This document shows positions 50,850 through 59,457 of a stretch of DNA of 64,000 nucleotides, in pieces (position 1 is the stretch's first letter; each line of letters starts with the position of its first letter). The DNA lies in NCBI GenBank assembly GCA_020636005.1, contig JACJYR010000001.1:1746001-1810000 (forward strand), written 5' to 3'. The stretch comes from Lewinellaceae bacterium. Lineage in GTDB: Bacteria; Bacteroidota; Bacteroidia; Chitinophagales; Saprospiraceae. The translations under genes were made by a program, and so were the position numbers. The notes under the pieces were generated by a model that searched no databases, had not been told where the DNA came from, and saw only the letters and a list, made by a program, of their open reading frames with translations.

Positions 50850-51581
50850 ATGAGGTTAAAGCATTTCGACCAAATAGAAGCCTACGAAGCAGGGACAGTC
50901 TCATCTGCTGAAAGGCTGGCTTTTGAAGCAAAATTGGAAACGGATGCCGCACTACAGCGGGAGTATGAGGTTTTTCAGGCAGCGAAAAAAGTTGCACTGT
51001 TGTTCGCCTTCGAACAGTTGAAAAGTGAAATAAAAGAGATGCAACCGGAGCGGGCGGGCGGTATTTTCTATTCTAAGGAGCCCAAAATTTCCAAAAGCCT
51101 GCTGTTCAAATACTTCAGCCATACAAGCGCAGGGCTGCCTCTCAGCTTGGCCATAGCTCCCCGAAGGGGCCACAATGCCTGGGTGTCTTCCACCTCCACG
51201 ACGGTTGATCTTTCTATCCAGTTTTCCAAATGGCGTCAAATGAATTTTGTTAAAGGTTATAATGACTCATTCCGAGAGGCCACTGCCAGAACAGCGGGCG
51301 AAGCAGTCAATTATGCCGAATTGGAATTTAAGCGCGGCCATTCGCTGTTGAGGAGCCGCCGCCCAAGGGAAGCCGCCGCCGCCTTCAGAAAAGTTTTGCA
51401 AAGTGGAAAAACGGCATGGGCGGAGAGTGCCAGGTGGTTCCTTGCATTGTCGCTGTTGTCTTTCGGCCAAAATGATGAGGCCAGGGCCATCCTCCAGAAT
51501 GTAGCCAGGGCCGATACCGGCAGCTACCGCCCCTTGGCCAAAGAGCTATTGTCGAAAATAGCTACCGGAAAACACCAATAA
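50850..51581 (+). CDS. TPR protein, anti-sigma-like, without a visible TM helix
   Basis: A 243-residue protein. ATG 50850 gives LKHFDQIEAYEAGTVSSAERLAFEAKLETDAALQREYEVFQ, the same kind of N-terminal acidic helical segment as in anti-sigma proteins of this group. The central part (about 75-125) has Ser/Thr-rich sequence where a TM helix would be expected, but no hydrophobic stretch long enough to span a membrane is seen. The C-terminal part has TPR-like helices (YAELEFKRGHSLLRSRRPREAAAAFRKVLQ, AESARWFLALSLLSFGQNDEARAILQNVA). It may be a soluble partner of the sigma factor or have a mutated membrane segment. Two strong terminators follow. Confidence 0.65.
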   Translation: MRLKHFDQIEAYEAGTVSSAERLAFEAKLETDAALQREYEVFQAAKKVALLFAFEQLKSEIKEMQPERAGGIFYSKEPKISKSLLFKYFSHTSAGLPLSLAIAPRRGHNAWVSSTSTTVDLSIQFSKWRQMNFVKGYNDSFREATARTAGEAVNYAELEFKRGHSLLRSRRPREAAAAFRKVLQSGKTAWAESARWFLALSLLSFGQNDEARAILQNVARADTGSYRPLAKELLSKIATGKHQ

Positions 51582-51653
51582 GTTTTCCAAGCAACGATGA
51601 AAAAATAACTTCCTTATTTTGGTTTTGAAACCCGGTACCGGAAGGGTTTTTTA

Positions 51654-51688
51654 AAAATAATCCCGGTTTCGCATCGGGATTATTTTTC
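51654..51688 (+). terminator. Terminator 1 after the TPR gene
   Basis: A perfect 13-bp stem AAAAATAATCCCG with CGGGATTATTTTT around a 9-base loop, continuing into Ts. It can work in both directions between convergent genes. Confidence 0.85.
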
Positions 51689-51703
51689 CTTCGATCCTAA
51701 ACA

Positions 51704-51738
51704 AAAAGCCAGGCGGTCAAAACTGTCAGGCTTTTTTT
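51704..51738. terminator. Terminator 2 between convergent genes
   Basis: AAAAAGCC pairs with GGCTTTTT around a 17-base loop with further internal pairing, and ends in a run of seven Ts. Confidence 0.7.
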
Positions 51739-51832
51739 ACCTTCCCAATAGTCATTTCACGATCGCAGCACAAGTAGGAAAAGGTACCGTACATGTAGCC
51801 ATGTCACAACCTGTATTTTTTTATTTTCTTGT

Positions 51833-52270
51833 CTATTGCCTGGATTTAAGCCGTTCCATCAGCCCCGGGCTTCCCGGCACAGCTTTGAACCCAAACTTCT
51901 CGTACAGGGTGTGAGCATCCTCTGTGATGAGCATCCAACTGTCCAACTCCTGCAGGTCAGGGTGTGCAAGGATGGTCTCGATGAGCCACTGCGACAAGCC
52001 CTGCCCCCTGAATGTCTCCACGATAAAAATGTCGGTCAGGTAAGCGTAACTGGAATAGTCCGTTTCCACGCTGGCGAAGCCGATTTGTTGTTCGCCAAAG
52101 TAAACGCCATAGCACAACGACCCCTCCATGGTGTCGCCGACTTCCTTTATGGTAGTGCCTTCTGCCCAGTAAGAATCCTTGGACAAAAACCGGTGGATCA
52201 AGTCCCTGTCCAATTTTCCGGGGTCAGTCGAAATAAAATAGCCGGCATGTTTTTTATCAAAAAAATCCAT
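51833..52270 (-). CDS. GNAT-family N-acetyltransferase
   Basis: A 145-residue protein with the GNAT core: YLTDIFIVETFRGQGLSQWLIETILAHP, with the pyrophosphate-binding RGQGLS (Q/RxxGxG/A), then SWMLITEDAHTLYEKFGFKAVP. The acceptor substrate is unknown. Its length is typical of small GNATs. It starts 14 bases after the symporter gene ends on the same strand, so both are probably cotranscribed. Confidence 0.92.
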   Translation of the reverse strand: MDFFDKKHAGYFISTDPGKLDRDLIHRFLSKDSYWAEGTTIKEVGDTMEGSLCYGVYFGEQQIGFASVETDYSSYAYLTDIFIVETFRGQGLSQWLIETILAHPDLQELDSWMLITEDAHTLYEKFGFKAVPGSPGLMERLKSRQ

Positions 52271-52283
52271 GATAGAAGATGAG

Positions 52284-54062
52284 TTATGCGTTCCCTTTTA
52301 CCTGGCTCCATGATTTCACCAAAATAAAACCTGCCACAACCGCTATACCCAGCCCGGTGAGCGCCTTGCCTGTTTCACCATAGACCCAAAACCCAATGCC
52401 GAACAAGGCTCCATACACAAGAAAGCAGCCCGTAAACATGCAAACCAGTTCGAGGGGCAGCTTGCCCGCCGCGACTTCTGATTGCTTCAATTCGCCGGCA
52501 GCAACCGCCCGTCGGATGACGGCCTGCCATCCAGCGGCGTGGGGCTTGATGAGTTTGTAAAATTTCAACAAGGTATCGTGAGCGGCGGGCTGGGTCAAAA
52601 AGGTGACAATTACCCAGCAAACAGTGGTTATAGCTACCCCGGAAATTAATTTGATATGGGCAGGAAGCTCCGGCATCCCAAACTCAAAAACAATAGCAAT
52701 GACAAACGAAATGACCATCGCCGAAATCTCGCTCCAGGCATTGATGCGCCACCAAAACCAGCGGAGGATGAATATCAGCCCTGTGCCTGCGCCGATCTGC
52801 AGCAGGATGTTGAATGCCTGCAGGGCATTGGACAGCACCAGCGCTATCAAAGCAGAAAACACCATCAGGATGACTGTGGAAATACGCCCAACATTGACCA
52901 GTTCCTTATCCCCCGCATGAGGTTTTACGAACCTTTTGTAAAAATCATTGACCACGTAGCTCGACCCCCAGTTGAGGTGGGTGGCAATGGTGGACATGTA
53001 GGCGGCAATCAGTGCCGCAATGACAAGGCCAAGCAGGCCAGGAGGAAGGAACGTGAGCATGGCCGGATAGGCCAGGTCGTCGTTGATGACGTTGTCCGGC
53101 AGGTTCGGGAAAGCCGTTTTCAACGATGCGAGATCAGGGAAGACGATAAGTGAAGCCAACGCCACCAGTATCCAGGGCCAGGGCCGCAGGGCATAATGCA
53201 CAAAGTTGAAAAACAGCGTCGCCGTGATGGCATGGGTCTCGTTTTTGGCAGACAGCATCCGTTGGGCAATGTAGCCGCCGCCGCCCGGCTCAGCCCCCGG
53301 ATACCACACGCTCCACCATTGGATGGCCAGGGGCAGGATGAGGAAGGGCAACAGCACATTCATATCGTTGAAGTCGGGCAGTACGCTCAGTTTGGGCGCT
53401 ACGTTCGGGTGGGCAAGGAGGTTGGACATGCCGCCCACCTGCGGCAGGTTGACCACCACAACCGCTGCCCCCACCACGCCAATCATGGCAACGATGAACT
53501 GGAAAAAGTCCGTCCAGATAACGCCCGTCAATCCGCCCAAAGATGTGTAAATGACCGTGACAATGGAGGCGAGGAGAATGGTCTGTATGGGAGAAAGCCC
53601 CAATAGCACCCCACCAATCTTGATAGCGGCCAACGACACGGTGGCCATGATCATGACATTAAAAAAAACGCCCAGATAAAGCGCCCGGAAGCCCCGCAGG
53701 AAGGCAGCAGGTTTGCCGCTGTACCGAAGTTCGTAAAATTCGAGGTCGGTCAGCACGCCGGAGCGCCGCCAGAGCTTGGCGTACACGAACACGGTGAGCA
53801 TGCCAGTGAGCAGGAAAGCCCACCACTGCCAGTTTCCGGACACGCCGTTTTTGCGAACGATGTCGGTGACGAGGTTGGGCGTATCGGCGGAGAAGGTGGT
53901 AGCAACCATGGAAAAGCCGAGCAGCCACCAGGGCATGGAACGGCCGGACAGGAAGTACTCGGAAGCACTCTCGCCTGCACGCTTGCTCACCACCAGGCCG
54001 ATGACGAGCGAAAGGAGGAAGAAGGCTGCAATGAACGACCAGTCTAAAGTGGATAGGTGCAT
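52284..54062 (-). CDS. Sodium:solute symporter (SSS family)
   Basis: A 592-residue inner-membrane transporter with about 14 hydrophobic helices. Recognisable SSS elements are the N-terminal LDWSFIAAFFLLSLVIGLVVSKRAG, GRSMPWWLLGFSMVATTFSADTP, LGGLTGVIWTDFFQFIVAMIGVVG and AGTGLIFILRWFWWRINAWSE. Sodium-coupled uptake of a sugar, amino acid or organic acid is expected; the substrate is not predictable. The C-terminal extension (about 500-590) has two more helices, which fits some Bacteroidota members. ATG 54062. Followed by the GNAT gene. Confidence 0.92.
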   Translation of the reverse strand: MHLSTLDWSFIAAFFLLSLVIGLVVSKRAGESASEYFLSGRSMPWWLLGFSMVATTFSADTPNLVTDIVRKNGVSGNWQWWAFLLTGMLTVFVYAKLWRRSGVLTDLEFYELRYSGKPAAFLRGFRALYLGVFFNVMIMATVSLAAIKIGGVLLGLSPIQTILLASIVTVIYTSLGGLTGVIWTDFFQFIVAMIGVVGAAVVVVNLPQVGGMSNLLAHPNVAPKLSVLPDFNDMNVLLPFLILPLAIQWWSVWYPGAEPGGGGYIAQRMLSAKNETHAITATLFFNFVHYALRPWPWILVALASLIVFPDLASLKTAFPNLPDNVINDDLAYPAMLTFLPPGLLGLVIAALIAAYMSTIATHLNWGSSYVVNDFYKRFVKPHAGDKELVNVGRISTVILMVFSALIALVLSNALQAFNILLQIGAGTGLIFILRWFWWRINAWSEISAMVISFVIAIVFEFGMPELPAHIKLISGVAITTVCWVIVTFLTQPAAHDTLLKFYKLIKPHAAGWQAVIRRAVAAGELKQSEVAAGKLPLELVCMFTGCFLVYGALFGIGFWVYGETGKALTGLGIAVVAGFILVKSWSQVKGNA

Positions 54063-54117
54063 GTTTCGTTTGTTTTATACTAAAACACGGATGGTTTTGT
54101 CGGTTTGCTATTAGCTG

Positions 54118-54152
54118 TTGGCAGTTGGCCATTGGCTTTTGCCAACTGCCAA
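54118..54152. repeat. Heptamer-phased hairpin upstream of the symporter gene
   Basis: TTGGCAGTTGGC (54118-54129) is the exact reverse complement of GCCAACTGCCAA (54141-54152). The whole stretch to 54166 reads in 7-base words such as TTGGCAG, TTGGCCA, TTGGCTT, CTGCCAA, AGGCCAA. Similar words occur at 14904-14975 and 35821-35857. Confidence 0.75.
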
Positions 54153-54216
54153 AGGCCAAAAGCCATCAGCGTACAGCATAATGCCTGTGTTGGATTGATG
54201 GGGTGAGAGTAGCTGG

Positions 54217-54789
54217 TTATCCTTCTTTTTTTGTTTTAAAACCAATAGGCTCCCGGGGCTCGTTTTCCTGGCGGATCAGTTGCCGGAGCACCTCGAACAC
54301 CTGGTGGAACTTCCCATCGTGCCGTTCTTCCAGGTCGTTTATTTTTTCCTCCAGATCGTCCACCCGTTTCGAGAGTTCGTTTTGCCCGGCCAGGAATTCC
54401 CGCAGCTTGACGAATGCCCGCACCACGAAAATACTGGCCTCCACAGCCTGTGGTGTGTTTAGTACGCTGGCCAGCATCACAGCACCGTGTTCGGTGAATG
54501 CGTAGGGAAAGTACCTCCTTCCTCCTCTCCCCATGTTTGAGGTCACAATTTGTGACCTCAAAGATTTTGAAGCCGAAATTTGCGAACTCATCTCGTCATA
54601 TTCCCTCGCTGTCAATTGAAACATAAAATCGCCAGGAAACCTGGATGCATTTCTCTTGACGGCTTGGTTCAAGACTTTTGTCTCGACCCCTTAAATCATC
54701 GCCAAATCCGCATCGAACATCACTTTTTGACCCCTGACGGTAAAAATGGCGGACGAAAGGTCATCGTTCTGAAGGGTAAGTTCTCTCAT
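54217..54789 (-). pseudogene. ORF6N-domain (KilA-N-type) protein, broken by a nonsense codon
   Basis: The minus-strand frame from ATG 54789 encodes the normal beginning of an ORF6N protein (about 32 residues, with IFTVRGQKVMFDADLAMI) and then hits TAA at 54691-54693. The same frame continues GVETKVLNQAVKRNASRFPGDFMFQL, then SLRSQIVTSNMGRGGRRYFPYAFTEHGAVMLASVLN and a coiled-coil end to 54217. In intact proteins the broken position is the Tyr of DLAxxYGVET (TAC/TAT to TAA). ORF6N domains are DNA-binding and typical of phage or mobile-element proteins. Restart at the TTG at 54672 would lose half the domain. It lies beside an inverted-repeat element. Confidence 0.88.
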
Positions 54790-54846
54790 TTCCGATTGGT
54801 TTTTTTTCAAAGGGCAAAGTAGCCTTTTGTATTCATATTGAGAACG

Positions 54847-54998
54847 TTATACTTCACGCCAATAGGTTTTGTGCAAACAGGGGTTTGGGGCGGAACGCCC
54901 CAAAAGCCTCTCTCCCCCGACGAGCCGCCGAAGGCGGCGAGGAGGGGCAGCGGCGTATAATTTTTTGATTTGCACAAAACCTATTGGCATCGAGTATA
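54847..54998. mobile_element. MITE-like element with 30-bp terminal inverted repeats
   Basis: GCCAATAGGTTTTGTGCAAA (54857-54876) is repeated exactly in inverted form at 54969-54988; with outer bases the arms are 30 bp (54847-54876 and 54969-54998) with 3 mismatches. The 92-base core has two strong hairpins with GAA-type loops (TTGGGGCG with CGCCCCAA, and GCCGCC with GGCGGC). No transposase is encoded. This looks like a miniature inverted-repeat element or a structured RNA; clear target duplications were not seen. Confidence 0.6.
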
Positions 54999-55012
54999 GT
55001 AACTTACTCAAA

Positions 55013-55029
55013 GGTCACAAATTGTGACC
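55013..55029. repeat. 17-bp palindrome GGTCACAAATTGTGACC
   Basis: The same palindrome with one base changed (GGTCACAATTTGTGACC) lies inside the ORF6N pseudogene at 54541-54557, where it encodes RSQIVT. The flanking minus-strand frame here reads KFQRSQFVTFE, so this may be a remnant of a second ORF6N gene next to the element. Confidence 0.45.
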
Positions 55030-55160
55030 TTTGAAACTTGCCTCGCCATTTGCGGGCCCAAAATTTATCAAATCCCACCGATGCCGCCCCGAAGCGAGTT
55101 TGAAGTTCTCGCTGTGCTCGTAACTGCGGACTGAAGACTGCCAGACTGAGGACTATCCCC

Positions 55161-57110
55161 TCACGGTTGCCAGTCAAACTTCCACCGGGCGAAGGCCTCC
55201 ATTGCCTCGTATTCGGCCAGGCCAAGCTGGCGGTAGGTTTCGGCCGTCGCCTTGTTGCGCTCCCTGGCCCGCTGCCAGAACTCCCGTTCGTCCTCCCCAG
55301 GGAAAGGTGCCCGGTCCTTTTGCGACTGGTGCATAAAGATGGCTTTTTGCTTTCGCAACACCTGGTCGGGGCTCATCGGCACGGCCATGTCAATCTCGTG
55401 AATGGGGAACTCATGCCAGGCGCCCCGGTAGAGCCAGAGCCAGCAGTCCCTTGCCCACATTTGGTCTTTCAGCCGCTCAAAAGCCTCAAAGATGGCATTG
55501 AGGCAGACCCGGTGTGTATCGTGCGGGTCAGCCAGGTCGCCGGCGGCATAGACCTGGTGCGGTTCTATTTTTTCGATCAGTTGAGCCACCACGTTGATGT
55601 CGGCCTCGCTCAGTTCGCCCTTTCTTACCCGCCCTGTTTCATAAAAAGGCATGTCGAGAAAATGGATATGCTCCTCTTTTACCCCGCTGAACTTGGCGCC
55701 GGCCCTCGCCTCGCCCCGGCGGATAAGGCCCTTGATAGCCCGCACTTCGGGGATGTCCGGCTCGTCTTTTTTCTTTTTTTCAAAAAAATGGATGATCGTG
55801 TCGTATTTCTTCTTCGATGCTTCCGTCATCAGGCCCTGCCCTTCACCAAACTCTTTCATGAACTCCGCAAAGCGCCGTGCGTCGTGGTCGTGTACGGCAA
55901 TGTTTCCGCTCGTTTGGTAGGCCACATGCACCTCGTGGCCCTGATCCACCAGTCGCATCAACGTACCGCCCATGGAAATCACGTCGTCGTCCGGGTGGGG
56001 GGAAAAGATGATGCAGCGCTTTTTCGCAGGCGTCGCCCGTTCGGGGCGGGTGGTGTCGTCGGCCTTGGCCTTACCGCCGGGCCAGCCGGTGATGGTGTGT
56101 TGCAGGCGGTTGAAGATTTTGATGTTGAGGTCGTAGGCCCCGTTCTCCTCCAGCATCAGCTCGCTGAGGCCGTGCTCGTTGTAGTCCTCGTTGGTCAGTT
56201 TGAGGATGGGCTTGCCGGTGCGCTGCGACACCCAGACGACGGCCTGGCAGGCGAGGTCGTCTGTCCAGTTACACATGCCGCAGAGCCAGGGCGCAGTGGC
56301 GCGGGTCAGTTTTTCCGAGGCTGCCCGGTCGAGCACTACCCGCACGTTTTTGTGTTTTTGCAAAAAAGAAGACGGGATGGAAAGCGTGATTGGCCCTTCC
56401 ACTGCTTCGTACATGATAGGGGCTTTGTGCTGTCCCCAGGCCAGCAGGTAGATGGTGCGGGCCTTCATGATACTGGCGATGCCCATCGTAATGGCGCGGG
56501 TCGGCACGTTTTCCTCGAACAGGAAATCCTTCACGGCGTCCCGGCGGGTAAGATTGTCGAGGCGCACCATGCGGGTGGTGGAGCTTTCCCACGAACCAGG
56601 CTCGTTGAAGCCGATGTGGCCCGTGCGCCCAATGCCGAGGATTTGAATTTCTATGCCGCCGTTCAGGTCAATTTGCTTTTCGTACCAGTCGCAATAGGAC
56701 TGCACCTTTTCCATCGGGATGTTGCCGTCGGGGATGTGGATGTTTTCTTTCGGCACGTCCACGTGGTCGAAGAGGTGCTCGTGCATAAAGCTCCAATAGC
56801 TCTGCGATGCTTCCTGCTTCATGGGATAGTACTCGTCAAGGTTGAAGGTGACGACGTTGTGGAAACTCAGTTCTTCCTCCTCGTGCAAGCGGACGAGTTC
56901 CTGATAAACCTTGATAGGAGAGGAACCTGTGGCCAGGCCCAGCACGATTTTCTCGCCATCCTGCTGCTTCTGCCGGATGGCCAGGGCGATGCTCCGGGCA
57001 ACGTGGATAGAGGCTTCTTTGGAGTCTTCCCAGATTTTGACGGGAAGCTTTTCGAAGGTTTTGAACTGGAATTTAAGGGCAGTGGAATTGACAGCGGCAG
57101 TATTTAGCAT
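55161..57110 (-). CDS. nagB: Glucosamine-6-phosphate deaminase fused to a PIG-L deacetylase-like domain
   Basis: A 649-residue two-domain protein. The N-terminal NagB domain (about 15-290) has VLGLATGSSPIKVYQELVR, the catalytic FNLDEYYPM and GIGRTGHIGFNEPGSWE. The C-terminal domain (about 365-640) is of the PIG-L/LmbE family with CIIFSPHPDDDVISMGGT (metal-binding HPDD) and a distal ADPHDTHR. NagB turns glucosamine-6-phosphate into fructose-6-phosphate and ammonia; the second domain may deacetylate N-acetylglucosamine derivatives first, giving two consecutive steps in one chain. This fusion is known in Bacteroidota. ATG 57110. The antisense strand has an equally long open frame that I reject as a shadow. 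Confidence 0.93.
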   Translation of the reverse strand: MLNTAAVNSTALKFQFKTFEKLPVKIWEDSKEASIHVARSIALAIRQKQQDGEKIVLGLATGSSPIKVYQELVRLHEEEELSFHNVVTFNLDEYYPMKQEASQSYWSFMHEHLFDHVDVPKENIHIPDGNIPMEKVQSYCDWYEKQIDLNGGIEIQILGIGRTGHIGFNEPGSWESSTTRMVRLDNLTRRDAVKDFLFEENVPTRAITMGIASIMKARTIYLLAWGQHKAPIMYEAVEGPITLSIPSSFLQKHKNVRVVLDRAASEKLTRATAPWLCGMCNWTDDLACQAVVWVSQRTGKPILKLTNEDYNEHGLSELMLEENGAYDLNIKIFNRLQHTITGWPGGKAKADDTTRPERATPAKKRCIIFSPHPDDDVISMGGTLMRLVDQGHEVHVAYQTSGNIAVHDHDARRFAEFMKEFGEGQGLMTEASKKKYDTIIHFFEKKKKDEPDIPEVRAIKGLIRRGEARAGAKFSGVKEEHIHFLDMPFYETGRVRKGELSEADINVVAQLIEKIEPHQVYAAGDLADPHDTHRVCLNAIFEAFERLKDQMWARDCWLWLYRGAWHEFPIHEIDMAVPMSPDQVLRKQKAIFMHQSQKDRAPFPGEDEREFWQRARERNKATAETYRQLGLAEYEAMEAFARWKFDWQP

Positions 57111-57215
57111 ATATGGTTGGCTGTTACGGTTGAAAGGAATGGGTCACTTCAGATTTGCCCCAAAAATGGAAATTTTGCTGTTTGCAGGGAATATGGTTTG
57201 GGGGAATTTTTCTGC

Positions 57216-57827
57216 TTATCCCATCAGCATTTTTTCAAAATGGTATCTCAACTCCGGCAGTTTGTACCGCCCGGCAGGATGATCCGGTTCAAATTCCGTC
57301 ACCATTTCAAAAGCATCCAAATGCTCGATGACCAGTTCTTCCCCTAAAATCTGGGTGATGGCAAAATCCCCGGCATCCAGTTCGTCGTCCGGGTCGAGGT
57401 CGTAGAGGTTGTCGGTCTTGATGATGATTTCGATTTGGTTGTCAAATTGCTCCAACAGGGCGAACTCCCACCCGGAGGCATCATACTGCTGCCGGAGCAT
57501 ATAGCGGTCGTACATCTCGAACTTAAAATCCCAGTTTTTCGGCAGTTTGCAATAGTGGAATTGCCAGTGGTGCAGGGCCGGGGCGGCCTCCACGATCTTC
57601 CGGCTCAGATCCAGGCGGTTTTTGTCGCCATTTGGTGAAATGGTGAGGTTAAAACGGGTAGCATCTTTTTCCTCGATTTCCCAGGAAAACAGGCCGAATT
57701 CGAGGATTTGGTTGTCCATGGCCTCTTTCGCCGCCTGTACGTCGGTGATTTCCCTGTACAGGCGTTCGTTCCTTTGGAACCATTGCCAGAACTGGGCAAT
57801 CTTGAAGGGAAGTTGGTCTTGATCCAT
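57216..57827 (-). CDS. Conserved hypothetical protein, 203 aa
   Basis: I cannot name the family with confidence. ATG 57827 gives MDQDQLPFKIAQFWQWFQRNERLYREI; the frame runs 15 codons further upstream, overlapping the helicase end. The protein is soluble and acidic, with alternating helices and strands (HHWQFHYCKLPKNWDFKFEMYDRYML, DASGWEFALLEQFDNQIEIIIKTDNLYDLDPDDELDAGDFAITQILGEELVIEHLDAF). It has no signal or TM helix. It follows the DEAD-box helicase by 4 bases, so they form one transcript. Composition matches the core. Confidence 0.72.
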   Translation of the reverse strand: MDQDQLPFKIAQFWQWFQRNERLYREITDVQAAKEAMDNQILEFGLFSWEIEEKDATRFNLTISPNGDKNRLDLSRKIVEAAPALHHWQFHYCKLPKNWDFKFEMYDRYMLRQQYDASGWEFALLEQFDNQIEIIIKTDNLYDLDPDDELDAGDFAITQILGEELVIEHLDAFEMVTEFEPDHPAGRYKLPELRYHFEKMLMG

Positions 57828-57831
57828 GTTG

Positions 57832-59079
57832 TCAGGATTTCTTTCTTTTCTTTTTCTTTTTGGAGGCTTCATAGGCCTCTATTTCTGCCATCAATTTTTT
57901 CAGATCGTTGCCCGGGTCGTTGGTAAACAGCACTGTTTCCTCGTAATCGGTTTTGGAGAGTTCCAGCACCTTTATTTTCTTTTGGACATATTTCTCCACC
58001 TCAGCCAGCATTGGTTTTTCTTCTGCACTGCAAAAAGTAATGGCCTGCCCTTTCCTGATGCCCCGCCCGGTGCGGCCCACCCGGTGGACGTAGTTTTCGG
58101 CCTTGTCGGGCAGGTCGTAGTTGACCACGTAGTCCACATCCGGGATGTCAATGCCCCTGGCCGTGACGTCGGTGGCGACCAGCACTTTGACCTGCCCGCT
58201 CCTGAACTGGCGCATTACCTCGTTGCGTTCCTCCTGGTTTTTTCCACTGTGTATAAAAATGCTCTGGATACCGACCCTTTCCATCGCCTTGCTTACCCGC
58301 TCTGCCCTCACCTTGGTGCGTACGAAGACGAGGATTTTGCTGTCTTCGTGGTTGTTGACCAGGCGCTCCAGGAAAAACCGTTTGTCATCCATTTCGATGA
58401 AGGCTACTGCATGTTCTATGTTTTTTGCAACAGGGTCTTTGGGCGACACCTGAATGCGGATGGCGTTCTGGTGGATGAGGGAATAGGCCAATTTTTTAAT
58501 GTGGTCGTTGATGGTGGCCGAAAAGAAAAGCGTCTGCCGCCTGGCGGGAAGCTTTCGGGTCAGGTCGCGTATGTCGTTGATAAAGCCGAGGTCGAGCATG
58601 TGGTCGGCCTCGTCGAGGATCAGGGTTTCCACCCGGTGTACCTTCAAATGCCCCTGGCTGATGAGGTCGAACATGCGGCCCGGCGTGGCGATCAGCACAT
58701 CCACCCTTTTTTCCAGTGTCTCTATTTGGGGGTCTTGATCCACGCCCCCGATCAGCCCTAATACTTTTACTTTAGTGAACCGCCCGATTTCCTTGAACAC
58801 CCCTTCTATCTGCAAGGCCAGTTCGTGGGTGGGCACCATGACGATGCACTTCACCCCGTCCACCCGCTGCACATTTTTCAGGCGGGTGTGCAACTGGTGG
58901 AGGATGGGGATGGCAAATGCGGCTGTTTTGCCCGTGCCAGTCTGCGCTACGGCCAGCACATCCTCGCCCCGCAAGATGGGCGGGATGGACTTGAACTGGA
59001 TGTCCGTCGGCCGGTTGAAGCCCAGCTTTTGGATGCCCTTGATGACCTCCGGTGCCATGCTGTAATCTTCGAACTTCAT
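57832..59079 (-). CDS. DEAD-box RNA helicase (RhlE-like)
   Basis: A 415-residue ATP-dependent RNA helicase. It has the Q-motif (GFNRPTDIQFKSIPPILRGEDVL), Walker A AQTGTGKTA, PTHELALQ, ATPGR, DEAD in TLILDEADHMLDLGF, SAT in FFSATI, and in domain 2 KILVFVRTKVRAERV, ATDVTARGIDIPDVDYV and HRVGRTGRG. A basic tail (KKKKKRKKS) is typical of the RhlE/CsdA group and binds RNA. It likely helps ribosome assembly or RNA turnover. ATG 59079; followed 4 bases later by a hypothetical gene. Confidence 0.95.
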   Translation of the reverse strand: MKFEDYSMAPEVIKGIQKLGFNRPTDIQFKSIPPILRGEDVLAVAQTGTGKTAAFAIPILHQLHTRLKNVQRVDGVKCIVMVPTHELALQIEGVFKEIGRFTKVKVLGLIGGVDQDPQIETLEKRVDVLIATPGRMFDLISQGHLKVHRVETLILDEADHMLDLGFINDIRDLTRKLPARRQTLFFSATINDHIKKLAYSLIHQNAIRIQVSPKDPVAKNIEHAVAFIEMDDKRFFLERLVNNHEDSKILVFVRTKVRAERVSKAMERVGIQSIFIHSGKNQEERNEVMRQFRSGQVKVLVATDVTARGIDIPDVDYVVNYDLPDKAENYVHRVGRTGRGIRKGQAITFCSAEEKPMLAEVEKYVQKKIKVLELSKTDYEETVLFTNDPGNDLKKLMAEIEAYEASKKKKKRKKS

Positions 59080-59457
59080 AAGTAGTGGTTGTTACCGGGG
59101 CGCAAGGTAGGAATAGCGGGCGAGAGTTTGAGGGGTGAGGATTAGAAGGGTGGGAAAGGATTTCTTGTTCAGGGGGCCTCATGTATGACCATACACAATT
59201 CAACCACTGCAAGTCTGGCTTATGCAAGCGCAGCTTACAATATGCCTTCTATTTTTCATCAATAGGTGGTGCGCCAGGGGTAATTTGTGTATCAATTCAG
59301 CGCCCACGCTGGCAGCCCATTCTCTGATACACTTGCCACCATCTCCCTCATCGCTTTGTCTAAGCTGGCGGCAGCAGCCAGGAAAAAAGCGGTCAGTTTT
59401 CACGCTAAAGATTCATTGTTCGGCATAGCCAAGAAGTGGAGGATCGACAGATTACAT
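59080..59457. other. Spacer without supported gene
   Basis: Short open frames on both strands have no coding character or recognisable domain. The helicase promoter should lie near 59090-59160. A pseudogene-like decay of the adjacent CAP gene may extend here, but no remnant is visible. Confidence 0.4.

Noticed and set aside
54541..54557. Palindrome GGTCACAATTTGTGACC as a CRP/FNR-type operator
   Set aside because: It is coding sequence for RSQIVT in the ORF6N domain, and half-site orientation is opposite to the CRP consensus.
55167..57107. 646-codon open frame antisense to nagB-PIG-L
   Set aside because: It mirrors the real gene at high GC, has no recognisable domain, and the sense protein has all catalytic motifs.
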